Source: Xylaria sp. FL1777 (lineage: Eukaryota; Ascomycota; Sordariomycetes; Xylariales; Xylariaceae). From it: a DNA stretch of 64,000 nt. A program made the translations under genes and the position numbers. Location of the stretch: assembly GCA_022578965.1 (NCBI GenBank), contig MU400514.1, forward strand, positions 62,001 through 126,000, in the 5' to 3' direction. Below, in pieces: positions 35,865 through 47,921 of this stretch. Under the pieces are notes generated by a model, which worked only from the letters and a program-made list of their open reading frames with translations, was not told the DNA's origin and searched no databases. Positions within the stretch are counted from its first letter, which is position 1; each line of letters begins with the position of its first letter.

Positions 35865-36663
35865 TCTGGGCTTCGGACGACGCCGAGGTCGGGTTGGGAG
35901 TATTGGCGCGGCGATGTGATGGAGAAGACAGATGATGCACCATAGAAGCTGGGGGGACTTGAAGTGATTTGGATAGCCGCCGGCGGAGGGACAGTGGAAG
36001 CTAGCCGCCCCGACGGGTGGGCTAAGCCTAAGGGGATGGGATGGTCTCAATTAGGAGTGGGCCACTGCGGGAAAAGGGCGTCTCTACTGGTGTAACTGCA
36101 CGGATACTGGGTTGGGGACGTTATCCGACCTGGGTGACGCCTCTGAGTCGAGCGTGGCGAAATGCATAGGTAGCAGCAGGTTAGCAGGTAGTTGATGAAC
36201 TGTATTTGGCGAGGGGATCGAGCCGACTACAGGAATAAATGAACAAGCACAATGCACAACGCTATGCTGTCTGTAACCGCAACCATACAGGAGTGATATA
36301 ACGAACAACGAGGACAGGAACAGGAGCCACGAAATGCAGATGCAGACGCTGATGCTGATGCTGATGAGGTCTGTGTGCTGGCCGCGTCGATCGGATTATC
36401 AATGCAATGCTATGTTATGTATGTACCTATAGGGAGGTAGATTATACTGAGAGTCGGTAGTGGCTAGGGAGTGCGATAGGTAGGCAGTGGGTGGGCAAAA
36501 TCGTGGCGTTCATGTGCCGTCACCGTCACCGTTGCTGTCGTCACTGCACCACCGCGGGTTCTCTCGACGATGTCAGGCCGGAACAGAGAACAGCACGGTT
36601 CACGAGAGAAGTATTGCACGCCGGAGGACGAAGCCCGAGGCACTGAACACTCCCCCCTCGTCA

Positions 36664-36712
36664 CCACTCATTCACTCACTCACTCAGTCATTCACTCATC
36701 CACTCACTCACC
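36664..36712. repeat. Imperfect (TCAC/TCAT)n tract
   Basis: Tandem TCAC/TCAT tetranucleotides interrupted by single changes. Similar TCACTCATTC tracts occur at 27205-27245 and, on the other strand, within an FMT1 intron near 22060-22090. Confidence 0.7.
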
Positions 36713-38089
36713 CGGTCGCTATGACTGCTGGGGTCTCGTCGGGGCCGTGTCGTGCCGCGTCAAGGGTCTTGTCAATTTCCCCTTCCCCTCCTGGTTGTCG
36801 GACCCCCTTTTAGGGTGCAACCTAAACTCTACCGATCCGGTGGCAGCGAGTGGCCAGTCCGAGCGACGACTGAGCGAGGCACGAACGAATATTGATACGT
36901 GCAAGAACAAGATGAAACTGAGGATGCCAGGGAGACAATGCTCTTCTCGACAAATCATATCCAGGTAGTATTCTAGTACTAATGGGACAGGGAGACGGAG
37001 GGCTGGCTGGATGAACAAAATTGTGAACTGTGAACTGCTGCTGGCGCCCGTGGGGAACGCTTCTATGCGTACCTAAAATAAATACCCAGGTAACTGTGTA
37101 CGCTAGGTACTTCCTGCATACTACTCGGTATACCGGTACATTGTATTAGTGTAAGACCTAATGCTGGATGCTGGCGTAGTTTAGGTACCGCACTACCTGC
37201 ATATTGTACTAGTATACGTACCTAGGTAAAGAGTGGGCCGCTTAGACTGAAAACCCTCGTCCCTTCAACTGCAATATGGTTTACCGGTACCTACTTAGGC
37301 ACGATTGGTTGCTGGCTCAGGTTCTTCTTTGGGCAATGCCTCGGTGCGCTGCTTCCCTACGCATATGTGAAGTAAAGCTAGATATTCGTCATAGGTTCTT
37401 GCCCAGATGCACGGGTGCTGTTAACCCTTTCCGTTGACAACATCTATGCCGTGAAAAAACTACCTACCTAGGTAGGTAGACTCTGTAGGTTAAACAATTA
37501 ACTACCTACTATCCATTGTAAGTACAGATGTGCATTACTCGAAACAACCACATCATTTATCTACGTGGCATGTGACAAGGCCCAAAGACGAGATTTAGCG
37601 ACCTACATAACAAGCGTCAACCTTGACACCGCTACCAGGTTCACATTTCCCAGGACCGTGGCACAAACCTGCCGAGACAACGGATACAGATCACCAGGCT
37701 GGTGCCATTAAAAGACCGGCCCAATACTGGTGTAGCCAGGTACTCAGGCAAATAGATATGTACCTCTGCACGCAGGCCCTCTGTGGGAATACTATATGAA
37801 GTACCTACGTAAGGTATATAAATAGATAAATATACTAGCAAAAGCATATGATGAGTTCTAATTGCCTCCTAATATACTAGTTGTTAAGTAGCACCGCACC
37901 AAGTCTTTCAAATAGGTACAGATATATATTGTATGTATTTGATGTAGGTATCCAACGTTGCACTACGCTGACCCACATGGTAGGCACCAAGAGTAGAAAG
38001 TCCCGATTTGATGATGCCATTACCAAGTGGGTGAAACCCTGAGTGTAGTAGGCGTCTTAGGAAAGTAAGGTAAGTAAACAGAGTAAACA

Positions 38090-38170
38090 AGGTACCTACT
38101 TAGGTACCTAGGGTACTTACTACCTACCACATATCAGTGAGTAGGTGAGTAGGTAGGTACCTAGGTATGG
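38090..38170. repeat. Cluster of TACCTA/TAGGTA palindromic words
   Basis: Within 80 bases the words TACCTACT, TAGGTACCTAG and GTAGGTAGGTACCTAGGTA recur on both strands. The same words appear in most long spacers of this window. Confidence 0.8.
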
Positions 38171-38762
38171 ATTCTTGCTCATGGAAGTTGCTGTAGACGC
38201 AAAACTTGTGCATGGGAGGCAGGTGGCTTCCGCGGTCACGGTGTGTTGCAGTACCTACATCGTATAGGTAAAATCTTGTATACCTACCTAGCTACATAAC
38301 AGTCCAGGCAGGCTGTAGGTAGATTGGTAGGTATAGTACCGGCAGTCTTGGTGGTTAGGTAACACGCATTCCGGACACGAAGGCAGCTCTATCATGACGA
38401 TCCTTGCATTCTCTCTGCACACACACACTTGATTCCAAGGAGGAAAAAACCTGAAAAGACCTGGATAGACGGAGCAAGCGCGACGTTGTCAAATCTTCCC
38501 CCAGCACTCTAGCTCTCTAGCACTCTAGCACCATAGCACTTTGGCAGTCTGGCAGTCTGGCACTCTCACAAGTTACAACTGCCCGCTTAGCCTGTGCTGC
38601 TCTCGGAAGGGTGTCCGTTTAATGAAGGCCCCAAACAAACACCGGTAGCTTAGTTCCGGCCGGCCCGGTCTCTCGTCCACACCCACCCTGGCTGGTGGAT
38701 TGTCTCCGCTGACGAGACTCTGCGCACAGGGTCCAAGGCGAACGCCGCTCAACACAACCTCG

Positions 38763-41055
38763 ATGGCGCCCACCGGAGGCACAGTCGCCAGCCTTAGGCC
38801 AGGAAAGGGAAGAGGCCACGGCCAGCCTGCTGCTGGTGCTGGTGCTGGTGGTGCTGGCGCTGCGCTGCCCGCCGCGCTCGACGGCCGCCAGGTTGCTGCC
38901 TCGAATTCGACGCTGAACGCCTGGGTCGGACGTCGACAACCCTCGTGGCTGGCCAACGCGACCCCGGTGCAGCCAACTCCTCGTCCTGCGCGCCCGCCGC
39001 CCGTCCCTGCTGCCGCCTTTGCCGCACCACCGGCCACCGAGATGACATCGTTCCAGCCTCAGCCTCAGTCCAAGCCCCAGTCTCAGTCTCTGTCTCAGTC
39101 TCAATCTCAGGCCCAGGCCCAGTCCCCACAACCACCTCATCGCCGATCTTACTATCATCTTCAATTACAATCTCAACCCTCCGGCCAATCTCCTCGCCAG
39201 CCAGTGCGGTCGCCGCCGGCACCTTCGCATCCACCGCCGGCTACCTCGCAGCCTCCTCACCCCGTCACGGCAGCAGGCCCATTGCGTCTCTCGTAAGCCA
39301 CCCTCTGGCCAAAAGGCATTTGTCTTGCTAGCACTCTCGCTTTGCATAGTAAATCCCTTCGTTGTCGCTAAGTTGTATTCTTGCTGTAGGATCTCATCGG
39401 CTGATCCCGCTCTACTTTCACCACCCTCGAGCGACGAGCCAAGCCCATCGTTATCGCTTCTTTGCGACAGCCTTAACACTACGAACCCTTGCCCAGTCAG
39501 CCCCCACAACGACCCTCCCACCACCGAAGCTCACTTTGTGCTCGATAGCCATGTGGTGAATTCTCGCCCTCTATCTTCGCCTCAGAGCCGGGACCTTGTT
39601 TCTCGAACGCATAACGGTCAGACCGCCTCGCCGCGGGGCACGACCCAAGTTCAGCCACCCCCGGTCACTTCGTCCACCGAAGAGATGGCGCTTCCCACGC
39701 CGTCCCCCACTGTCGCGGCCGTTGGCAATGCTGGCTCCATTCCGGACGACATGTCTCGGTCGATGGCCCCGAAGAGACGGCGAGTTGAGTATGCTCAGGC
39801 CCCATTTCGTAAAACCACACTGATTACCCTAAAACGATAGTTGACCAGTCGACTGTGCTTTCTAGGAACGATTGTCTTGCCTTTCTCGAGGCTCACGGGG
39901 CTCAACGCCAACTAGATGCATACTTGCAAGGGGTGGGCGGGGAGTCGGGCTTAGAAGAGACTATTGAGCGACCACGCTTTCTTCTCTTGCTCAAAGCCTA
40001 CCGTAACGGCGATCTTTTCTTCATTGCACTGCACCAACTATTTTGCTCGTGGACGGTAAGCCAAGCCTCAATTCACGAGTTATGCGATGAGACCGTGCAC
40101 GATACCTCTCAGGTGGATAATGCTTTTGGAATCATGGGATCAGTTCTTAAGGCCAATTCAAAGCTAAGACAGCCGCTCCTACAATGGTTTGCCAACTTCC
40201 CTTTGCCGTTGCCCAGAATGCGCACAATGCCACTCGATCGGCTTTACGCTCGGGCAATAAGTCAGGTGCTTGATTTTCTCGTTTGCGTGGCGAGAAAGTG
40301 GTCAATTGTCAACCACGATCACTTGCTGCTTGGCTATCCCTTACTAATGAGTGAGCTGATCAACACTTTCCGCTTATACTCTCCAATTCTACAGTCTATT
40401 GTGTTTCGAGCATCTAGAAGGACATTAGGTGTCGCGGATCACCCCATTGGCATACGATTGGACGAGTTGTTCAGGGCCGACCAGGAGAAACACCGGAGTC
40501 CTGATGATGGAACGTTCTCACTCCGGCTTGAAGGACCACCATATGACGAATATAACAATAGCTTGGTTCAAAAATATGTTTCGCTCATTACTCAATATAA
40601 GCGTACTTCTCATGCGTGCTCCAGCCATACCCCGTCCATTCCTCCTACATCAACAGCTTACACTTCAGTGGTCTTGTCGCCTTCTGTGGTCGCTGAACAT
40701 TTGCAGGCAGATATGACACAGGGATTTCGGTCAGCGCCGCCGGCGATAAGTACCCGAGGAGTGGCACCCAGTAATGGGCAAAATATCCATTCGCCTTCAC
40801 CTACCTATTCTGCAATAGTTAATCCGCAACCTATGGCAATCCCACCTACAACTGCAGCCTTTCCTCCTCAATTTGCGGTTACGACACCTCATGTTCTTGC
40901 AAGTGGTCCAATGGGTGGAATGGTTACATCTCCATACCAATCTACAAATATCTCACAGCAAGGACAGTATGGAACTTCTAATTTCCATGCGCAACAAATT
41001 ACTCAACAACGACACTTTGAGCATCTCCGACAACAACATCTCCAGCAGCACCGTA

Positions 41056-41104
<49 letters not shown>

Positions 41105-41142
41105 ACAGCAGCAGTTTGAGTGGCACCTCCAGCTCCAGCACC

Positions 41143-41189
<47 letters not shown>

Positions 41190-42758
41190 CAGCCGACCCC
41201 ATTGCAGCAGCAAGTCCAGCATCTTCAGTATCTTCAGAGGAAGCGATCTCAGCCTGGAGCAGTACCTAGTCCACGGCCCTCGCCTGTCCAAACAACACGT
41301 TCACTACCGAGTCAAGCACCCATAACCGGGCAATTTCCAGTCCAATTTCAGAATACCAACAGTCACCCTGTCTCTTCCGTACCTTTTCACAATCTAGCCC
41401 CTCTCCTAGGGCCCTTAAATCCAACTTCTCAGTCTGGTCTAGTGGACTCGTTGCTCGCCCCTAGGGTCATAAATACAACTCAGTCAAACCATGTACGCCC
41501 TCGCTCATTCCTTGGGTCACAGCAACAACTAGTCCAAGAAGTTGACCGCTTAATTCCAATTCCTGGCTGGAGGATAAATCTACAGGACTATCCCCATACT
41601 CCTTATGAGAAGAGATCCATTGATAACTCTCTTCACCAGACCCATTTGCGGAGTCCAAAGCGTATTCTTAAGACACTTTCCACAGTTCCCCCCGAAAGGC
41701 ATTATCAGGCCATTAAAGATTTTGTTCTTGAGCCAACTCCGATCCCCCCGCAGGCGTATCTGTACGAGTTCACGTTTAACGTTACAGCTATGGTCCTTGA
41801 AAAACTTTCGCTAAATGAGAACATAGCGGGTGAAGTACTCCCCGTGAATCGGTTTAGTAATGGATCTCTTCGAATTCGTGCACGATGTTGTAATCGATCG
41901 ATGACTACTGACCCTATCCCCGATCATGTGTGGGTAACTTCGGAAACGACTTGGCCGGATCATATTTTCATGAGCTTAAATGACCAGGTCATTGAGGTTA
42001 AACGCAAACAACACCATTCGAAGGATCTCCCAGTTGAAATCTCTTCGCTTGTACACCTGGGTGTGAATACTCTCTCTATCTCCATCCTAGCGCAGAATAC
42101 ACAACGCAAACAACAAACCCCGTATCTTGCCGTAGAGATAGTGGAAGTGCTAAGCCACAGTGCTATTCTCCAAATGGTACGTGTTTCGGGAAGCAGGCCG
42201 GCGAATCAGACTCGTGAAGTGATCCAGAAGCGATTGGCTGGCTGTATGTCAGACTTGAGCGGAGATAACAATGATATCGAAATACCTAGTGATGGAATCT
42301 CCATCGACCTTGCCGACCCTTTCACTGCTACGATATTCAACGTTCCCGTTCGTGGAAAGGCCTGTACACATCTAGAGTGCTTTGACCTCGAGAATTGGCT
42401 AAATACGCGACTGGGGAAGAAATCGCCGTGCGTCTGTGGTGGTGGTTCGAATTGCCAATGTCCAAAAGAGCCATCATTCGTGGATAAGTGGAAGTGTCCA
42501 TTCTGCGACGGCGACGCGCGTCCGTATAGCCTTTTTATCGACGAGTTTCTTGTAGAGATTCGAACGCGTCTAGAGCAGGCTAATCAACTGCGGACTAAAT
42601 CCATTACAGTATATGCAAATGGATCTTGGAAAGCCAACGATCCGGCTGGGAACGATGATAGTGATACAGAGAGCGATGATGATGGCGCGCGGGCCATTTC
42701 TAAAGCGGCTTCCAAACCTTCCATACCGCGAGACATTATCGAACTCGATGATGATTAA
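38763..42758 (+). CDS. SP-RING (MIZ zinc finger) SUMO E3 ligase, Siz/PIAS-like, with poly-Q tracts
   Basis: Three exons (38763-39292, 39390-39788, 39866-42758) total 3822 nt and give 1273 residues. The start is the ATG at 38763; the frame upstream has only a TTG. The first 310 residues are low-complexity, with a basic KRRRVE segment that could be a nuclear localisation signal. Two glutamine runs of 19 and 16 are coded at 41058-41114 and 41145-41192. The SP-RING lies at about residues 1140-1200: CTHLECFDLENWL, then KWKCPFC, with the conserved Cys-His pattern and a Cys-rich insert (CVCGGGSNCQC) between. The protein ends with DIIELDDD, a good match to a SUMO-interacting motif. No SAP domain was recognised. 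The domain transfers SUMO from Ubc9 to nuclear substrates. A Zimp/PIAS relative rather than a canonical Siz1 is possible. Confidence 0.86.
41058..41192 (+). repeat. CAG/CAA repeats encoding two poly-Q tracts
   Basis: Two runs (41058-41114, 19 Q; 41145-41192, 16 Q) mix CAG and CAA codons, separated by a 10-residue spacer (FEWHLQLQHL). Mixed codons argue for selection on the peptide or for stabilising interruptions, not only slippage. Confidence 0.95.
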
Positions 42759-44577
42759 AACCTTAGACGTTGCATATCAACTAAGGTAGCTTAGGCTATG
42801 CCGATTTAGCAAAATACGGCATGCACATAATACCCCATGTGGGATTGCAGATGGCTCTAAGCTACCGCGGTAACCTGCCATGAACCACGTTGTAGAATGA
42901 GCAAATATACCCCCTCTTTATATCTTTGCATGATGGCTTACGAATTCTGTTTTTGTAGCGTGGAGTACGGTGCATTGTGGATCGAAATCTCAAACGAAAG
43001 GTTTCATTTAGATTCCCACGATGAATTTTTTTTCATCCCAAGACAGTCACGAAGTCACATCATCGGACACGGTTCAGGGCGGTCACACATGGGCTGGGTG
43101 GTCAGAAATCTTGTTTATTGTTGGACACCCGTGTATCTAGGCCAGGACATGACTTGTCATAACGTAAAAAAGGTCGTAATGGTGTCTAGATAGAGAGTGG
43201 GCGGCAACTTTACTAATGAGTGGCCCTGCTTGTGCTTATTTCCTTGCGCTTTCCGTGAGGGTAATGTGACTGCTCGCGAATCGCATTCGATTAAGTAGGT
43301 AGTAGAGTCTAGGTCAGACTATAGATTACCTATAGGTGCTTGATGGACAGCTGTTTTTCTCCCCCAAGGGGTTTTAGTAGCCCTAATGATAACGTTAACT
43401 GTTAATGATCTAGATGCCCTAAATAGTCATCGCCTGGTCTAGTTGTGCTTGTTCCGTGCAGAAATGTCTTTCACAGACACCTACTATCTACTGGTTTTGT
43501 TACCAGCCTCACGCAGTGTAAAAAGGGCTTAAGAACAAGACTCACCAAGGTACTCATTCATCCAGTTGTTTGTTCATTCATTTCAATGCGGTGTCAGTAG
43601 CCATAACTTACCTAGATGGACTCTGTAGTGACTAATGCCAATCGCCCGTCTTCAGTTGTCTTTGCTTTCTTTGACTTTTCATGGATGTCTTGTTTCGATA
43701 TAAAGCCGGAAGGGCCTTGAGTGGCCACATAGATAGGTGGTTATGTAGGTTGTATATGTATTATACACATCCATACATGTACCTACCTACCTACTACCTA
43801 CATGAAGTATAATAACTAAGTATATGAGGACGGATAGATATCTTGGACACATTGGGCGTTTGTGTATGCATGTATGTATGTAACCTGTCAAGTGAGGACT
43901 AGACATTGAAGGGCTATGCTTAGTATATACATGAGAGCTTTATATTTAGAGGGATGGCTAAGTGCTGTTAATAAGTGAATACCTACCCGCCTCATGTCAG
44001 TAGTAATGATACATATATATATATCTTATTTCTCCATTAAAAATTTGTGCTGGGGTTGATTTTTGGCTTTTGATAAATATCTGGCGAAGTTTGAGCAAAC
44101 ATAGCATAGGTACTTATATAATGTATGAGGGATTAAAAAGAAAGAACACGATACTGTAGCTAGGTAGGTATCTCATAATGGTTCTACATTGCCGAACTAC
44201 TAATTTATTCATCACTGAGCTGCACCAATACTGAACGCTTAATAGAGTAAGAGTTATTAGAACTTATAAAAGCGTCAAGTTATATACTATTCATGTATAC
44301 AGATACAGATATATCAGATCTAGAGAGTCCATGGCTGACCAATAAGCTACTCAGTTACTTAGATACAGGTGGCTTTCTTCATAGCTATGACTGGTCAATC
44401 GGCACTGTGCATACTTGACTCCAGTTCTCTTTTTTCGCAAAACATACCTTTCCTGCAAAAAGAGACATAAAAAGAAAACACCGACCCGAGTGTATGTACA
44501 TACATGATGAGCTGAATAAAAAAAATAACAATAATAGAAACGGGTCTTGGAGTTTTTCCTAATCCGATACCAGAACT
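42759..44577. other. 1.8-kb spacer between convergent SUMO-ligase and Kex1 genes
   Basis: It includes TACCTACCTACCTACTACCTAC at 43781-43802, AT-rich stretches at 43960-44050 and 44240-44340, and no recognisable gene. The frame 42897-43193 has no motif support. Confidence 0.5.
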
Positions 44578-46568
44578 CTACGACCCTCCGGCGTGCTTCT
44601 CGCTAGACTTTCCTTTTTCGGGAATCGATTCATCGTCACTTGCGTCACCAATGCTGTAGTGGCTCCTCTCCATATCGGTCGGTGAGTCGACATGCAAGTC
44701 GTCCAACTGATTCTCGTCGAAGTCGCCAGCCTCGACGTCACGGTTCGTCCGTCTGTTACGGAAGCCCTCGAGTCCGGTGCCGTTATTCCGATCGCTCATG
44801 ACTGGTAGACCACTGTATCCAGCCGTGTGCTTGCGAGAGCGCCAGATGATGAATCCCCAGATAGCGGCGCCAATCGCCACAATTGCAAGAACCACCTCGC
44901 CCGATTTCTGGTAGGCGGCCCACTTGGCGGCCTTGAGCTCTTCGTCCTTGGCGGCCTGGTCTGTTTCGGTCTGGTTGCTCACACCGCCTACCGTAGTGTC
45001 TGGAAGCTTCTCCCCATCCAATTTACTCTCGGAGGGTGTGCCACCAATGCCGCTGATGTCAACGCCGGTGAACCGATCGAGCATGTCGCGAGTTCGACGC
45101 GGGTAATCGAAGGGAACCATATGTGATGAGTTGTTGAAGAGAACGTAAGTAAGATTGCGGGCCTCTTGCCAAAAACCAGCAGCGTCCCCCTCAAAAGTCC
45201 ATGAGCGTCGCGGTGCCCAATTACCCGGCGAGAGCTCAAATCCCTTTCCGCCATTCCATTCGAGATTGCTAATGAACGCCTCCGTGCCCATGTGGTTGCA
45301 AATGAGATCCTCGTCGCCGGAAAATAATAGTATTTGGGTTTCTTCAAGAAGGCCAGGTAAGAGATTGACAGCGGGTTCGGATTTCTGTGCGTTGAATGCG
45401 TTGCCAACCGCACCGTTGCATTCGGTCCATCCCGTGTTCTTGTTGGAATTGATGTGCAATGCCTGTACGACCTCGCTCTTACGTAGATAGGGGGTGACAT
45501 ATTGAAGATCAGGCGGCCAATTCATCCCACAACTGGGATATGTGTCGGTCAAGCGGACATCGTACATGTTGACGCATTCGCTGTTGCCGTTTTTGCCTTT
45601 CTTTTGAGTTGCACGAAGCATATCGGAAAGGATCTGTTCGCAGGCCCTATTGTCGACTTTGTTGCTGCTCGTTAAGGCTAACTCATTTCGACAGACCCGA
45701 AGCTGGGCCTCGAGCTTGTTGGAGAGCTCCGAGCCCTTTTCGACGATTCCCTTTTCGTAGGCGAATGTGATGTATGCCTCATACTGTTCGTTGGGAGCTA
45801 TCCACCCGTTGCCGATCATGAGACCTTTGAGATTCCATCGCGTTTGAGTCATGGGCTTCTTATTCCGGTCGAGGATAGCCCTGGCAATGTATGGGATGTG
45901 CTGTCCAGCAAAAGACTCTCCGGCGAGGTATATCTTGTGTGACATCACATTAGCGTAAACTCTAGGGAGTCAGGATGGAAGTGGGGTTCTCACATCGTCA
46001 CTCTCATACTCGGGGAATAGACGGTACCATTTCTCGAGGAAGGTTATAAACTGAGAGGCCATCTCATCGAGTTCGTGGACATAGCTGTTGGTATCGACAT
46101 AGCTAAAGCCGGTACCGACGGGGTTGTCGACAAAAAGGAGGTTGGCGAATTCGTGCCAGCTGCCGTTGTTGTACTGCAGAGTATCGGCATCTCTCAGGCG
46201 ATAGGGGCCGATCTCCATCATGACACCATCTTCGGAACTGCAGCCGGGTCCTCCGTTGAGCCAGATAATGGTGCGCTGTCGGTCGGCGATGTGCTTGTTT
46301 TCGAAGTGCCAGAAGAACATGTTTCCGTTGTGCTCGGGGGTGATCTCGATGTGTCTTTTGCCTAAGTTGTCAGCACAGCTCCAAGCAAAAGCGTGGCGCA
46401 GGCAGGGCGCGAGTTGACTCACCCAGCATGCATCTTGACCAGATCTCCCTCGGGTGCGCCAGGCAGGTGATGGACATAGTAGTCGGCGGCGGTGGGCTCG
46501 GCCTGGACAAAGGCGATAGACGACGCCAAAGCACCCAGAGCCGCGCTCCAGCGTGATGGAGGAGCCAT
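44578..46568 (-). CDS. KEX1: Kex1-type serine carboxypeptidase (pheromone precursor processing)
   Basis: Three exons (46423-46568, 45994-46354, 44578-45933) total 1863 nt and give 620 residues. The protein is a Golgi membrane serine carboxypeptidase that trims C-terminal Lys/Arg after Kex2 cleavage of secreted precursors such as alpha-type pheromone. There is a signal peptide ([14 protein letters not shown]). Conserved blocks are KMHAGHIEI across the first splice junction, [13 protein letters not shown], and the catalytic triad Ser176 (GESFAG), Asp378 ([10 protein letters not shown]) and His440 ([10 protein letters not shown]). One transmembrane helix near the C-terminus ([18 protein letters not shown]) precedes an acidic cytosolic tail, as in Kex1. 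Both introns end with AAG (AAAAG|ACAC and ACAAG|ATAT). The nearby TAG acceptors break frame or introduce a stop, while the AAG choices restore the family sequence. Confidence 0.93.
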
Positions 46569-47921
46569 GGCGGGCGGCGGCTGGCTATTTCGTCGCCGGC
46601 GGTATTAAAGTGTTCCCAGCTCTAAATTCTTGGATTACCTGTCCATTGATGAGGGTGATTCCGCTTGCTAGGCTCTTATGACAGATGGGTTGAAATCGTG
46701 AAAAGGATGGACAGTGATGGAAAAGGGACGGGAAGGAAACAGTGAGGTGGTCTCTTTGGAGGCTTGGAGACTCTTGTGGATCTGGGGCTAAGCGTCGCGG
46801 CCTGCGAGGAATGCTTACGTAGGTAGCCTCAGAACGGACCTACAGTGTATGCAGTACTCATAAGCGTAGCATAATTAGTGGATGTCCTGGGTCCTATCAG
46901 CTGCCGAAGCTGCATCCTTCCGTTGCCTATTAGAGCACTGATAGGGTATCCGCTATCTACCTCTAAGCTATGTAGTACCCGGGTACCTAGGTAGGTAAGT
47001 ATAGGGAGTGGGTAGCACTGTGTATAACTCCACCTCAGCATCCATCTCATCTCATCTGTTGCATTGAGCGACGGCATCACCACAGTCCACAACCAGAACA
47101 GTACCTAACAGAATATTAGGATATTGACAAGAACCCCTACCACGTTGTCCATCTGCTCTCTATTCTACCAGGTAGGCATCCAGACACTGCCGCATCTACC
47201 AGCACCGACTTAGTCATGGAGATTCCAATCGCTTGAAGCATGCATTCTCACTTCGCGATTCCTCCTACGCTGTCAATCGAGGGCCGCTGTCAGTTCGAAG
47301 GGGTCAAATCAGTCGCTGGCAAACCCCTCATCCATATCGAGTCTTTGTCGACGGAACGTGTATTGTGATCGTCAGGGTCCTATATATTATGGACGTTGAT
47401 CGACCTTCCTGGACTACTGTATGCTATGATCTCTGACTCTGAGACTTGCTCTCCCGTATGCAAGAGCCCGGCAGCAGACTCTTATCGCCTGTATATTGTC
47501 GTCATGTCTTCCCCTCCTGTGTTTTTGTATCCATTCCGCGTTTGCGCGTTTCCATGTTTTCCCGTACGAGTTATCTCCTCAGCACTGTCGAGATGAGAGG
47601 GTTGCCCTCCCGGAATCTTACGAGAGTTTCGCTCGGAGCTTTGAACCGTTGCGGCGCTAATTGTTACTGCAAGCCCGCCTCATCTCTGTCCTCCATGTGC
47701 TGGACAAGTAAGTTCCTTATCTTCGACCTAGCTTATAATGCTCGCGCCTTAGTTTGTTCCAAAGACCTGCCGACGCTCATGGCCACAGTTATCTCTAGTT
47801 TCGACAATATGTGGATTATCGACAACTTTTTAATCAAGGGGTTCTCCAATGTTGCGTCGCCTAGACCCTCTAAATATACGCAACTCGGGCCGTCTCTTCA
47901 ATCACCAGTCAGCATTAAGGC
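46569..47921. other. 1.35-kb spacer upstream of Kex1
   Basis: Kex1 promoter, including the GTACCCGGGTACCTAGGTAGG word cluster at 46975-47000. Plus-strand frames at 47233-47596 and 47446-47949 run antisense into the next gene and have no motif support. Confidence 0.45.

Larger units (their letters stand above)
35865..38762. other. 2.9-kb spacer between divergent Boi-like and SUMO-ligase genes
   Basis: Both promoters lie here. It includes TCACTCATTCACTCAC-type repeats at 36664-36712 and dense TACCTA/TAGGTA clusters at 37070-37240, 37460-37510 and 38090-38340. Open frames on either strand lack motifs. No gene seen. Confidence 0.5.

Noticed and set aside
38573..39234. Overlapping minus-strand open frames of 146 to 181 codons
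   Set aside because: They mirror the GC-rich first exon of the SUMO ligase, which splices in frame to the rest of that gene.
40953..41291. Minus-strand frame with long leucine and alanine runs opposite the SUMO ligase
   Set aside because: It is the antisense reading of the CAG/CAA repeats. The plus-strand frame has the conserved domains.
46361..46364. TTAG as the first Kex1 3' splice site
   Set aside because: It leaves the downstream exon out of frame. The AAAAG six bases later restores KMHAGHIEI, the family sequence.
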